Assembly: GCF_007828215.1 (NCBI RefSeq)
Contig: NZ_VIUE01000002.1
Coordinates: forward strand, 186,001 to 250,000
Length of the DNA stretch: 64,000 nt
Source of the DNA: Pseudomonas sp. SJZ074
GTDB taxonomy: Bacteria > Pseudomonadota > Gammaproteobacteria > Pseudomonadales > Pseudomonadaceae
Reading direction: 5' to 3'
This document shows, piece by piece, positions 48,771 through 58,155 of the stretch. A model generated the notes under the pieces. It was not told the DNA's origin and did not search any database. It saw nothing but the letters and a program-made list of their open reading frames with translations. The position numbers and the translations under genes were made by a program. How positions within the stretch are numbered: position 1 is the first letter of the stretch; every line of letters starts with the position of its first letter.

Positions 48771-51103
48771 CCCTGGAGCCGACCTACAGCATCGCCGTGC
48801 GGGCGTTATGCGAGTTCACCGCCAAGACCGGTGACCTGGACCTGCGCTTTACCCCGTCGCCCACGGCACTGGAAGGTATCGTTGGCCACCGCACCGTGGC
48901 GTCCCGGCGCAGCGAGACGTATCAGGCCGAGATCACTCTCGAAGGCCGTTACCGGAGCATGCGGGTCAAGGGACGGGCCGACGGCTACGATCCGCTGCGC
49001 AACTGCGTCGAGGAGGTGAAAACCTATCGCGGCGACCTGTCCGGGCAACCGGCCAATCATCGCCAGTTACACTGGGCCCAGGCGAAGATCTACGGCTGGT
49101 TGATGTGCCAGAAGCTGCAGCTGTCGCGCATCGACGTGGCTCTGGTGTATTTCGACATCGTCAGTGAGAAGGAAACCTGCCTGACGCAAGGCTTCGAAGC
49201 GACGCAGCTCGAAGCCTTCTTCGAACAGCAGTGCGCCTTGTTCCTGGCCTGGGCCGAACAGGAAATGGCCCATCGACAGGCGCGCAATGCCGGCGCACAA
49301 ACGCTGGCCTTTCCCCACGCCGGCTTCAGGCCAGGACAGCGGCACCTGGCCGAGTCGGTGTTCAAGGCTGTCAGTACCGGACGGTGCCTGATGGCCCAGG
49401 CGCCTACCGGCATCGGCAAGACCGTTGGAACGTTGTTTCCGATGCTCAAGGCCCTGGCGCCGCAGCGATTGGACAAGGTGTTTTTTCTCACAGCCAAGAC
49501 GCCGGGGCGCAGGCTGGCCCTGGATGCGGCGCGAGTGATCACCCATAGCGCGCCGTCGATGCCGCTGCGGGTCCTGGAAATGGTCGCCAGGGACAAAGCC
49601 TGTGAGCACCCGGACAAGGCCTGCCACGGTGAGTCCTGCCCGCTGGCCCGTGGCTTCTACGATCGCCTGCCCGCCGCCCGCGAGGCCGCCAGCAGGGTCA
49701 CCTTGCTCGATCAGGCCGCTTTGCGCGAGATCGCGTTGGCCCATGGGATGTGCCCGTACTACCTCAGCCAGGAAATGGCCCGGTGGGCCGACGTGGTCGT
49801 TGCCGACTACAACTATTATTTCGATTTCAGCGCCTTACTGTTCGCCCTGGCCCAGGCCGATGGCTTGGCTGTCGCGACGCTGGTGGACGAGGCCCATAAC
49901 CTGGTGGAACGGGGACGGCAGATGTACAGCGCCACTCTCGACCAGTCGACACTGGCCGCCGTGCGCAAAACCGCTCCCGAACCCCTGAAGAAGTCCTTGC
50001 AGCGGGTCAATCGCCAGTGGAACACCTTGCACGCTCCGCAGGTGGCGGCCTACCAGGCCTATGAGAAACCGCCGGAGAAACTGCTCCAGGCGCTGTCCCT
50101 GTGCGCCACGGCCATCGGCGATTACCTCAACGACCATCCCCAGGGCCTGGGCGGCGACTTGCAGGCGTTCTACTTCCAAGCCTTGCAGTTCGGCCGGGTG
50201 GCGGAATCGTTCAATGAGCATTTCCTGTTCGACATTCATAAGCGTGAACTCGGCCGTCAGCACAGCCTCTCCACCTTGTGCCTGCGCAACGTGGTGCCGG
50301 CCGGTTTCTTGCGGCCAAGGCTCACGGCGGCCCGCAGCTGTGTGCTGTTCTCCGCCACCCTGAGCCCGCGCCACTACTACGCCGACCTGTTAGGCACCCC
50401 GGCGGACACGGTGTGGATCGACGTGGAGTCGCCTTTCCATGCCGGGCAACTGGACGTCCAGGTCGTCAGTCGGATCTCCACCCGTTTTGCCCACCGCCAG
50501 GCTTCGCTGGAGCCGATTGTCGGTTTGATGGCGCGCCAGTTCGGCGAGCGTCCCGGCAACTACCTGGCCTTTTTCAGCAGCTTTGATTACTTGCAACAGG
50601 TGGCCGGGCTGTTTGCCGAACGGTATCCGGACATCGCCATCTGGAGCCAATCCCGGGGCATGGACGAAGCATCCCGACAGGCCTTTCTCGAACGGTTCAT
50701 GGAACACAGCCAGGGCATCGGCTTCGCGGTGCTGGGCGGTGCGTTCGGCGAGGGCATCGACTTGCCTGGCTCGCGGCTGATCGGCGCGTTCATCGCCACC
50801 CTGGGGCTGGCGCAGTTCAATCCGGTCAACGAACAGATCAAGCAGCGCATGGCCGCGATCTTTGGCGACGGATACGACTACACCTATCTGTATCCCGGCT
50901 TGCAGAAAGTCGTCCAGGCCGCCGGTCGCGTCATCCGCACCCAACAGGACCGGGGGGTGGTGATGTTGATAGACGACCGGTTCGGCGAAGCCCGGGTGCA
51001 GCACTTATTGCCGGTTTGGTGGTCTGTCAGTCAAGAACGCAGCAGTCCTCCTGTGGGAGCGGGCTTGCTCGCGAAAGCGGTGGTACAGCCAACACCAACA
51101 TAA
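48767..51103 (+). CDS. DinG/XPD-type DNA helicase with N-terminal PD-(D/E)XK nuclease domain
   Basis: A 778-residue protein. Residues about 40-165 look like a Cas4/RecB-type nuclease (Asp72 in GRADGYD, Glu83-x-Lys85 in EEVKT, Gln100). The superfamily II helicase follows: Walker A APTGIGKT (212-219), four candidate Fe-S cysteines (279, 286, 291, 329), DEAH (374-377) and a final QAAGRVIRT motif VI. XPD-type enzymes unwind 5'-3'. With FAN1 next to it, crosslink or flap repair is likely. The last ~17 residues are encoded by a REP element, so the stop codon lies inside the repeat. Confidence 0.88.
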   Translation: MTLEPTYSIAVRALCEFTAKTGDLDLRFTPSPTALEGIVGHRTVASRRSETYQAEITLEGRYRSMRVKGRADGYDPLRNCVEEVKTYRGDLSGQPANHRQLHWAQAKIYGWLMCQKLQLSRIDVALVYFDIVSEKETCLTQGFEATQLEAFFEQQCALFLAWAEQEMAHRQARNAGAQTLAFPHAGFRPGQRHLAESVFKAVSTGRCLMAQAPTGIGKTVGTLFPMLKALAPQRLDKVFFLTAKTPGRRLALDAARVITHSAPSMPLRVLEMVARDKACEHPDKACHGESCPLARGFYDRLPAAREAASRVTLLDQAALREIALAHGMCPYYLSQEMARWADVVVADYNYYFDFSALLFALAQADGLAVATLVDEAHNLVERGRQMYSATLDQSTLAAVRKTAPEPLKKSLQRVNRQWNTLHAPQVAAYQAYEKPPEKLLQALSLCATAIGDYLNDHPQGLGGDLQAFYFQALQFGRVAESFNEHFLFDIHKRELGRQHSLSTLCLRNVVPAGFLRPRLTAARSCVLFSATLSPRHYYADLLGTPADTVWIDVESPFHAGQLDVQVVSRISTRFAHRQASLEPIVGLMARQFGERPGNYLAFFSSFDYLQQVAGLFAERYPDIAIWSQSRGMDEASRQAFLERFMEHSQGIGFAVLGGAFGEGIDLPGSRLIGAFIATLGLAQFNPVNEQIKQRMAAIFGDGYDYTYLYPGLQKVVQAAGRVIRTQQDRGVVMLIDDRFGEARVQHLLPVWWSVSQERSSPPVGAGLLAKAVVQPTPT

Positions 51104-51140
51104 CTGACCCACCGCTTTCGCGAGCAAACCCGCTCCCACA
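51052..51140. repeat. Near-perfect REPIN overlapping the helicase 3' end
   Basis: Arms at 51052-51083 and 51109-51140 (start TGTGGGAGCGGGCTTGCTCG) are reverse complements with one mismatch over 32 bases. The first arm is translated as the helicase C-terminus; the stop at 51101-51103 falls in the spacer. Confidence 0.88.
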
Positions 51141-51248
51141 AAGGGATTTGCGTCGATTTCCATTTTTGCTCCCGCCGGTTGATAATTTTTCCGAGGCAGG
51201 ACTTGCACCATACTTCGCAAAGAATCTACACGGACACCCCGGCCAAAA

Positions 51249-53177
51249 ATGCTTGAGAACAATCAGAAGACTGCCCGCATCAACGAGGAACAGCGTTTTC
51301 GCCTGTTGATCGACGCCGTGGTCGATTACGCCATCTACATGACCGACCCTACGGGCATCATCACCAGTTGGAATTCCGGTGCCCGGCGCTTCAAGGGCTA
51401 TGAAGAGTCCGAGATCCTCGGCCAGCATTTCTCCCGTTTCTATACCGAGCAAGACCGCGCCGCCGGCCTGCCGCAACGGGCGCTGGACACGGCTCTGCGC
51501 GAGGGCCGTTTCGAAGGCGAGGGCTGGCGGGTGCGCAAGGACGGTACGCTGTTCTGGTCCCACGTGGTCATCGACCCGATCATCGACAGCCAGAGTGGCG
51601 CCTTGCTCGGCTTTGCCAAGATCACCCGCGACCTGACCGATCGCAAGATGGCCGAGGAAACCCTCAAGCAAAGCGAGCAGCAGTTTCGACTATTGGTACA
51701 GAGCGTCACCGACTACGCCATCTACATGCTCGATCCTGACGGCCAGGTGACCAACTGGAACCAGGGGGCGCAGCGCATCAAGGGCTATCTGCCAGCGGAG
51801 GCCATCGGCCAGCATTTTTCGATGTTCTACACCCCCGAAGACCGTGAAAACGGTGAGCCACAGCGGGCGCTGAGCATCGCCGCCAGCGCTGGGCGCTTCG
51901 AGAAGAAGGGCTGGCGCATGCGCAAGGACGGTACACGGTTCATGGCTCACGTGGTCATCGATGCGATCCGCAGCGACACCGGCACGCTGCTGGGGTTTGC
52001 CAAGATCACCCGCGACATTACCGACGCCACCCAGGCGCAGTTGGCCCTTGAGCAGACCCGTGAGGCGTTGTTCCAATCGCAGAAGCTGCAAGCCATCGGT
52101 CAGCTCACCGGCGGCATCGCCCATGACTTCAACAACCTGCTCACGGTGATCCTCGGCAATCTGGAGATCGTGCGCAAACGCATGCCCAGCGACCCGAAAC
52201 TCGGCCAATTGCTGGACAACGCGACCCAGGGCGCGCTGCGGGGTGTTTCACTGACCCAGCGGATGCTGGCCTTTGCCCGCCGGCAGAAACTGACGTCCGA
52301 ATCGGTCGAACTGGCGGCGTTGGTGCAAGGCATCAGCGGTCTGCTGCAAAGCTCCATGGGCCCGTCGATCCACATTCAGACCCGTTTCGCCGATGCGCTG
52401 TCGCCGGTCCTGGCGGACGTCAATCAGCTGGAGTTGGCCATCCTCAACCTGGCGACCAACGCCAGGGATGCAATGCCCCATGGCGGGCGCATCCTGATTG
52501 CGGCCAATGAGCGACGGGAAACCGGGGCACCGGAACTGCCCTTGAAGCCCGGGCGGTACGTCTGCCTGTCGATCACCGATGAAGGCGAGGGCATGGATGA
52601 CGCGACGCTGGCGTCGGCCGTGGACCCGTTCTTCACCACCAAGGGGGTCGGCAAGGGTACGGGCCTGGGCTTGTCCATGGTGCATGGCCTGGCCGAGCAG
52701 TTGGGCGGTCGGTTGATTCTCAAGAGCCAGAAGGGTGTCGGCACTACCGCCGAGTTGTGGTTGCCGGTGGCTGATCACTCGGCATCGGAGACACCACCGG
52801 TCCAGGCGTCGGCGCCGTTGTCGCCCCAGGAATTGCTGGTGCTTGTGGTCGACGATGACAGTCTGGTGCTGACCAGCACCCGCTTGTTGATCGAAGACCT
52901 GGGGCACCGGGTGCTCTGCGCCCCGTCGGGCGCGCAGGCGCTGGAACTGTACGAGCGCAATCCGGACATCGACCTGGTGATCACCGACATGGCCATGCCG
53001 CAGATGGACGGTGCGCAACTGGCGAAGTTGCTGCGAGACCGACAACCCGCCTTGCCGGTGATTCTTGCCACCGGTTACGCCGAACGCCTGGAAGGCTTCG
53101 CCACACAACTGCCACGGCTGACCAAGCCGTTCAAACAGATTGACCTTGTGCAGGCTATTGGGCAGACGATGAAATAA
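51249..53177 (+). CDS. Soluble hybrid histidine kinase, PAS-PAS-HisKA-HATPase-REC
   Basis: A 642-residue cytoplasmic sensor. Two similar PAS domains (about residues 18-135 and 145-265) share DYAIYM, GYEESEILGQHFS-like and GFAKITRD blocks. The H-box GIAHDFNNLLTVILGN follows (about 290-305). The ATPase has the N-box LNLATNARDAM, G1 DEGEGMD and G2 GKGTGLGLSMV. The C-terminal receiver has acidic DDD and phospho-Asp in VITDMAMPQMDG. No membrane segments are seen, so it senses an internal signal, perhaps redox or oxygen through PAS cofactor binding. It is an orphan: no response-regulator gene is adjacent. A hairpin follows. Confidence 0.92.
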   Translation: MLENNQKTARINEEQRFRLLIDAVVDYAIYMTDPTGIITSWNSGARRFKGYEESEILGQHFSRFYTEQDRAAGLPQRALDTALREGRFEGEGWRVRKDGTLFWSHVVIDPIIDSQSGALLGFAKITRDLTDRKMAEETLKQSEQQFRLLVQSVTDYAIYMLDPDGQVTNWNQGAQRIKGYLPAEAIGQHFSMFYTPEDRENGEPQRALSIAASAGRFEKKGWRMRKDGTRFMAHVVIDAIRSDTGTLLGFAKITRDITDATQAQLALEQTREALFQSQKLQAIGQLTGGIAHDFNNLLTVILGNLEIVRKRMPSDPKLGQLLDNATQGALRGVSLTQRMLAFARRQKLTSESVELAALVQGISGLLQSSMGPSIHIQTRFADALSPVLADVNQLELAILNLATNARDAMPHGGRILIAANERRETGAPELPLKPGRYVCLSITDEGEGMDDATLASAVDPFFTTKGVGKGTGLGLSMVHGLAEQLGGRLILKSQKGVGTTAELWLPVADHSASETPPVQASAPLSPQELLVLVVDDDSLVLTSTRLLIEDLGHRVLCAPSGAQALELYERNPDIDLVITDMAMPQMDGAQLAKLLRDRQPALPVILATGYAERLEGFATQLPRLTKPFKQIDLVQAIGQTMK

Positions 53178-53198
53178 CCTGACTTGTGGTAACCCTTC

Positions 53199-53228
53199 TG
53201 TGGCGAGGGGATAAATCCCCTCGCCACA
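53199..53228. terminator. Perfect 13-bp hairpin after the histidine kinase gene
   Basis: TGTGGCGAGGGGA, loop TAAA, TCCCCTCGCCACA. It is a solo member of the GTGGCGAGGGG palindrome family, 21 bases after the stop, between convergent genes. It probably acts as a bidirectional terminator without T-run or as an mRNA-stabilising REP. Confidence 0.6.
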
Positions 53229-53244
53229 AGGGCGTGTCTTCTGA

Positions 53245-53478
53245 CTATCCGGTGGTATTTTTCCTGAACCCCCGCAAATTCATCGCACACAAGCAGAACT
53301 GCAACACAATCAACGCATACGCATCCGAATGCAGCCCCCAGATCACCCACAGAATGTTGCTCGCGATGAAGCAACTGAAACCCATTACCCGTCGTCGCGG
53401 CTGGCGCGATCCGATCAGCCAGGCGGCGAGTACCGTCACCACCATCGCCGGCCACTGCACCCATCCAAGATAATCCAC
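53245..53478 (-). CDS. Small membrane protein, 77 residues
   Basis: Begins with GTG 53478, preceded by GAGG at eight bases. About three hydrophobic segments (WPAMVVTVLAAWLIG, MGFSCFIASNILWVIWGL, YALIVLQFCLCAMNL) indicate an inner-membrane protein. The Pro-Trp and Asn-rich helices with a short length recall SemiSWEET/PnuC-like half-transporters, but I cannot assign a family. Single gene, convergent with the kinase. Confidence 0.6.
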   Translation of the reverse strand: MDYLGWVQWPAMVVTVLAAWLIGSRQPRRRVMGFSCFIASNILWVIWGLHSDAYALIVLQFCLCAMNLRGFRKNTTG

Positions 53479-53623
53479 ACCGCTGTCCTCACATGCCGTC
53501 GATGATCTACAGACCCTGGCGGCGGAACGGCGTTTCGTTGGACCTGCGGTCCATCGGCTTGAACTTGCCTGGCGGCGCGATCATCCAACAGGTTCGAACC
53601 ATCACTGAGGGATAGCCCGCGCA

Positions 53624-54160
53624 ATGCCCCGAATCCTGACCAGCCAGACCCAGGAAGAAGAACTGACGGAACACCAGGCCAAGCTGTTCGGCTCCCCCAA
53701 GGAGCGACTGGATTTCTATCGTCGGGAGATCCAGTACGAAACCAGCATCCTGGCCAATCGTACCGATGCGTACCTGGCCGCCCAGTCGTTCCTGGTGATT
53801 GCATTCGCCTCCTGTATGGCCAACCTGAACCCGGAATGGGGCAAGTTGTTCACCTTGATCGTGCCGCCATTCCTGGCCTTGCTGGGTTTTCTGAGCTCCC
53901 TCAATGCCTGGCCGGGCATTCGTGCCGCCTACGAGATCATCGATCATTGGCACTTCAAACAAAGTGAGTTGCTGCGCTCCGAGCCGATGATGGGCCTGGT
54001 CTATGACGAGTCGCCGCTGTTCAGCGAGCGGGAATCGACGCACAAGGGCTACCGCAAGTCGCTGCTGTTTTCGGTGCGCACGCCGTGGATCTTTGCGACC
54101 TTCTGGGTGTTGCTGGGGGTGTATTCGGTTTATATCCAGGTCAGCGACCCCGGGGCTTGA
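53624..54160 (+). CDS. Hypothetical membrane protein (RipA/SLATT-like)
   Basis: A 178-residue protein with an acidic, helix-forming N-terminus (residues 1-45, EELTEHQAKLFGSPKERLDF). Two close membrane segments (about 50-70 and 75-97) and one C-terminal segment (about 155-173) follow. The arrangement resembles octameric RipA or SLATT-type membrane proteins, some of which are effectors, but the assignment is tentative. GAGGG is upstream of ATG 53624. It is convergent with a cation antiporter gene. Confidence 0.75.
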   Translation: MPRILTSQTQEEELTEHQAKLFGSPKERLDFYRREIQYETSILANRTDAYLAAQSFLVIAFASCMANLNPEWGKLFTLIVPPFLALLGFLSSLNAWPGIRAAYEIIDHWHFKQSELLRSEPMMGLVYDESPLFSERESTHKGYRKSLLFSVRTPWIFATFWVLLGVYSVYIQVSDPGA

Positions 54161-54171
54161 AGCCCGCTGGC

Positions 54172-55509
54172 CTAGCCTGATTGTTTATGGCGTTCATACC
54201 ACGCCAGGGTCGGTTGGGTGCTCAAGCCGTGGACCAGAATGCTCAGTGACACCACCGAGAGCGTGAGGTTGATACACAGGCTCGCCAGCTCGGGTTGCAG
54301 GTGATGGTTCAAGGCAAAGAACAGGTAGAACAGACTGCCGATACCGCGGATGCCGAACCAACCGATCAGCAGCCGTTGCGCGCGATCCAGCAAACGCCCC
54401 CAGGGCATCGCCAGCACGCACACGGGACGGATGACGGCGAACAACAGGGCGCCGATGGCCAGGGCCCGCCAGTCCCAATGATTGGCCAGCACTACCCCGA
54501 GCAGCGTCACCAGGAATACTTCCATGGCGCGCTCCACCAGGCTGCCGAAGGCGAGCATGTCGCCCATCATCACACCGGCGGCCACCTGGCCGTCATCCAG
54601 GGATTCGGTGTCGCCCAGCACGGCTTGCCGAGGGGCAACCGTTTCGTGTCCCACCACCGGTTGCACCAGGTGTTCGGCCGGCGGCGAGTCCTTGTCGGTG
54701 GAAGCGACCTCGGCCTGACGCAACCCCAAGCCAGCGGCGAACACCGAGAGGAAGCCATAGCCCTGGACCGATTCGGCGGCGACATAAGCCAACGCGATCA
54801 GCGCCAGGGCCAGGTAATCGTTGGGTGACAGGGTGCTGTCGGCATTCTTGATGCGCATCGACAAGGTCAGGCGGCCAATGCCGCGGCCCATCGTGTAACC
54901 GATCAGCAAGCCTGCCGGTACAGCCCACAGCACATTGCGCAAGGCCCATTCGGCGAGGAAACCGCCATCGTCGTCGCGCAGCATCAACAGGCCAAGGATC
55001 ACGAACGGAAACGCCGTGCCATCGTTCAACCCGGCCTCACCGGACAGCCCGAAACGTACCCGATCGTCATCCCGGGCATCGTTGACCTGCACCAGCGCCG
55101 CCAGCACCGGGTCGGTCGGGGCCAACATCGCGCCGATCAGCAGCGAAACGCCCCAACCGAGGCCGAACAGATAATGCAGAACCAGACACAGGCCGGCGAT
55201 GCTCAGTATCATCACCGGACCGGCCAACCCATAGGCCACACGCCATGTACGGTCCTTGAAGGGCAGGCGCAGCTTAAGACCGCTGACGAACAGCGAAAAT
55301 ACCACGGCGATTTCGGTGAGATGCTCCATCCAGATCGTGGAGTCGCCGACGTCCAGCTTCAACAACCCCAGCCCGGCCGGCCCGATGGCGACACCCAGCG
55401 CCAGACACATCGCCGAAGTGGTTACCGGCATCCAGCGCAGGTAGGAAGAGGTCAGGGCCAGGGTCAGCAATACGGCACCGAGCACCGCAACCCACGCTGT
55501 GAACATCAT
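54172..55509 (-). CDS. Cation/proton antiporter, CPA1 (NhaP-like) family
   Basis: A 445-residue antiporter with about twelve membrane spans. The conserved core APTDPVLAALV and GEAGLNDGTAFPFV (transport Asp/Asn pair) identify the CPA1 Na+/H+ (or K+/H+) exchangers. A hydrophilic stretch near residues 265-300 is unusual and acidic. AAGGAG sits five bases before ATG 55509; the frame extends 22 residues upstream without support. It probably exports Na+ or K+ for pH and salt homeostasis. Confidence 0.9.
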   Translation of the reverse strand: MMFTAWVAVLGAVLLTLALTSSYLRWMPVTTSAMCLALGVAIGPAGLGLLKLDVGDSTIWMEHLTEIAVVFSLFVSGLKLRLPFKDRTWRVAYGLAGPVMILSIAGLCLVLHYLFGLGWGVSLLIGAMLAPTDPVLAALVQVNDARDDDRVRFGLSGEAGLNDGTAFPFVILGLLMLRDDDGGFLAEWALRNVLWAVPAGLLIGYTMGRGIGRLTLSMRIKNADSTLSPNDYLALALIALAYVAAESVQGYGFLSVFAAGLGLRQAEVASTDKDSPPAEHLVQPVVGHETVAPRQAVLGDTESLDDGQVAAGVMMGDMLAFGSLVERAMEVFLVTLLGVVLANHWDWRALAIGALLFAVIRPVCVLAMPWGRLLDRAQRLLIGWFGIRGIGSLFYLFFALNHHLQPELASLCINLTLSVVSLSILVHGLSTQPTLAWYERHKQSG

Positions 55510-55749
55510 TGGAGCTCCTTGGATAACCGCAACGCCAAACTGTTGGCAGAACCCTTGTGGCGAGGGGGGGACCACATCACCTGATGTCTTTCATTCGAGG
55601 GCATGGATGAAGCGAGGGTTCCCATTACAACAGCGCGCCCCGTTTATCCGGCTGCCTTTCAATCCGAGGGAATTTTTCGCCGCGCCCAAGGCTCTGCTCT
55701 GGAAGAGACGTGCTGATTCAGCGTCCTGCCAAGCACCCATGAGGCCCTT

Positions 55750-57144
55750 ATGACTGCGCTGACTTCCCTTCACCGGCCCGCCACCGAGCGGCCGTTCACA
55801 GATCCGTTCACCGCCGCGGGGAACGTTCGCCAATGTTACGAGCGGCTGCTCCACGGCCCAGATGATGCCGACAGGCAAGCCGTGGCCCAGGCTTTCCTTC
55901 AATCATGCCTGGAGAAGGCCGAGGCGCTGCCCCAGGAAATGCCCGACGATCCGATGGCCCTGCAAGCCTGGGTCGAGCAACACAGTGCCGGCGTGGCCCG
56001 GCAATACGGCGATTACCTGGAACGGCGCAAGAGTGGCGGGGCACGGGAGTTCTTCACCCACAAAGCCCACGCCTTGTATTTCCTCCAGGCCGTCGCACCG
56101 ACCAAGCTGGTGGACGGCGCCTGGTTGTATGGCGTGCTCAAGCACTGGCACGACCACCGCTTCGAAGGGTTACTGTGCACCTACCTGGAAGAGCTGGGCG
56201 ATGGCGTCCCGGCGCAGAACCATGTGGTGATCTACCGCAAGCTGCTTGCCGAACACGGTTTGGCGGATGCGCCGGACATCGACGATGAGCGTTACCTGCA
56301 AGGCGCAGTGCAACTGGCCCTGGGATACGCCGGCGATGAATACCTGCCCGAGGTCATCGGCTACAACCTGGGCTATGAGCAACTGCCCCTGCATCTGTTG
56401 ATCAGCGCCTATGAGCTGAGCGAGCTGGACATCGATCCGTATTACTTCACCCTCCACGTGACCATCGACAACGCCAGCACCGGCCACGCCCACAAAGCCG
56501 TGCAATCGCTGTTGCAACTGATGCCGATGGAAGCCGACCGCGAAGCCTTCTGGCGTCGGGTGACCCTGGGGTATCGCCTCAATGACCTGGGGCAGGGCAG
56601 CCGGACGATCATCGAATCGTTCGATCTGTATCGCGAAGTGTTGGACATGCTTGAACGCAAGCGCCCGTTCGGCCAGCACATGCACTCCGATTACTGCAAG
56701 TTCGAGGGCAAGACGGTCAACCAGTGGCTGGCGGCGCCGGGCCAACTGGAAGGCTTCCTTGACGCGCTGCAAGGCAAAGGCTGGATCCGGCGTCACGAGG
56801 ACCCGCAGAACAGTCGGTTCTGGACTCTGATCGAAGGGGCCGGCGCGGCAATGTTCGGCGTGTTCAGCCCCTATGAAAAGCAACTGCTGCACGATTGGAT
56901 CGCCGGTGATTGGCTGGAGAAAAGCACTCGTTCGACGCCCCGGCGCAACCATGGTGCCGCCGGCGAGCTCCCCGCGTCAGTGGAAGATCCCGATGTGCAA
57001 AGTCTGCGGCAGGCGCTGCGTGGCCAGACGCCCGACGAGCAGATGCAGACCTTGATGCCCTGGCTCTCGGCCCGCTGCCACAGCCATCCGGCCGGGTTGC
57101 TGGCGACCCGTCGGTTTATCGAACTCAAATCCGTACTGCGCTAG
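55750..57144 (+). CDS. Haem-oxygenase-like di-iron oxidase (iron-containing redox enzyme family)
   Basis: A 464-residue protein whose central helical bundle (about residues 115-270) has the ligand pattern of haem-oxygenase-like di-iron oxidases. Likely ligands are Glu139 and Glu147/148, His158, Glu210, His236, Asp240 and His246. Such enzymes perform O2-dependent N-oxygenation, desaturation or C-C cleavage in small-molecule pathways. The C-terminal 150 residues (about 315-464) look like an added helical domain. It is followed after nine bases by a methyltransferase gene. Substrate unknown. Confidence 0.75.
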   Translation: MTALTSLHRPATERPFTDPFTAAGNVRQCYERLLHGPDDADRQAVAQAFLQSCLEKAEALPQEMPDDPMALQAWVEQHSAGVARQYGDYLERRKSGGAREFFTHKAHALYFLQAVAPTKLVDGAWLYGVLKHWHDHRFEGLLCTYLEELGDGVPAQNHVVIYRKLLAEHGLADAPDIDDERYLQGAVQLALGYAGDEYLPEVIGYNLGYEQLPLHLLISAYELSELDIDPYYFTLHVTIDNASTGHAHKAVQSLLQLMPMEADREAFWRRVTLGYRLNDLGQGSRTIIESFDLYREVLDMLERKRPFGQHMHSDYCKFEGKTVNQWLAAPGQLEGFLDALQGKGWIRRHEDPQNSRFWTLIEGAGAAMFGVFSPYEKQLLHDWIAGDWLEKSTRSTPRRNHGAAGELPASVEDPDVQSLRQALRGQTPDEQMQTLMPWLSARCHSHPAGLLATRRFIELKSVLR

Positions 57145-57153
57145 GAGCCCTGC

Positions 57154-58155
57154 ATGAATCAGGAAGAACGCCTCTCTGAACCCGACCTGGCGCTGTTGCA
57201 GCTGGGCCGTCGGTTACAAGCCGATGGTTATCGCTTCATCACGCCAACGCCGCTGACCCATGAACGGGTCAACCAGCGGCCCGGAAACGAGCGTTCCAGG
57301 ACATTGCGCGACGTGTTCGGCTGGTCGCGGCCATTTGCGCCGGGACTGATCTCCGCCGACGAACAGCGTCAACTGCAAGAAGCCGAGGTGCTGGAAGAGC
57401 GCCAGGGCCTGCTTCACAGCCGGGTGCGCTGGTCGAGCCTGGACGGGTTGCTGTTTGCCCATTCGGCATTCCCTACCCAGTCCAGCGATGCAGTGTTTTT
57501 CGGCCCGGACAGCTACCGCTTCGCACAACTGATCCATACCCATCTGCAACAGAATTTCACGGCGGTGCATCGCGCCGTGGATATTGGCTGCGGCGCTGGT
57601 GTCGGGGCGATCGTCATTGCCCGGGCCCGTCGCGAGGCCCAGGTACTGGCCCTGGACATCAATCCGTTGGCTCTGCGCCTGAGCGCGGTCAATGCCGCGT
57701 TGGCCGAGGTGGGCAACCTCGAGATTGCCCACAGCGACCTGCTGCAGAACGTCGACGGCCAATTCGACCTGATCGTCGCCAACCCGCCGTACATGGCCGA
57801 TCCGGCGGAGCGTGCCTATCGCGACGGTGGTGGCGCCCTCGGCGCCGGGCTGTCGTTGCGCATTGTCGAGCAGGCGTTGCCCCGGCTCACCCCGGGCGGC
57901 TCGCTGGTGCTCTACACCGGGGTGGCGATGGTCGATGGTCGCGATCCGTTCCTGGAGGCGCTGGGAACATGGCGCGACTCGCCGGAGTTTGGCTGGACCT
58001 ACAAGGAACTGGACCCGGACGTCTTTGGTGAGGAGCTGCTGACGCCTGGGTATCGGAATGTGGAAAGGATCGCCGTGGTGGCGTTGGTGGTAACCCGCAT
58101 CGGCGCGGGTATCGGAGGGATTATCGATGAACAGGCGTCTGAAGTTCGGCATTGA
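57154..58155 (+). CDS. SAM-dependent methyltransferase with NPPY motif
   Basis: A 333-residue class I methyltransferase. The SAM motif I is DIGCGAGVG (143-151), an acidic loop LALDIN follows, and the catalytic NPPYMADP lies at 210-217. NPPY methyltransferases modify amide or amino nitrogen (HemK, RlmG, RsmC). The N-terminal 130 residues are not from HemK or RsmC as I know them. AGGAG precedes ATG 57154. Its 3' end overlaps the next gene by 29 bases, suggesting coupled translation. Confidence 0.85.
   Translation: MNQEERLSEPDLALLQLGRRLQADGYRFITPTPLTHERVNQRPGNERSRTLRDVFGWSRPFAPGLISADEQRQLQEAEVLEERQGLLHSRVRWSSLDGLLFAHSAFPTQSSDAVFFGPDSYRFAQLIHTHLQQNFTAVHRAVDIGCGAGVGAIVIARARREAQVLALDINPLALRLSAVNAALAEVGNLEIAHSDLLQNVDGQFDLIVANPPYMADPAERAYRDGGGALGAGLSLRIVEQALPRLTPGGSLVLYTGVAMVDGRDPFLEALGTWRDSPEFGWTYKELDPDVFGEELLTPGYRNVERIAVVALVVTRIGAGIGGIIDEQASEVRH

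Noticed and set aside
51300..51700. LOV photoreceptor domain in the hybrid kinase
   Set aside because: The PAS sequences lack the conserved NCRFLQ-type cysteine motif needed for flavin adduct formation.
53493..53615. 40-codon frame between the two small membrane protein genes
   Set aside because: No ribosome-binding site, Arg-rich sequence without recognisable features, and it fills a likely promoter region for the 53624 gene.
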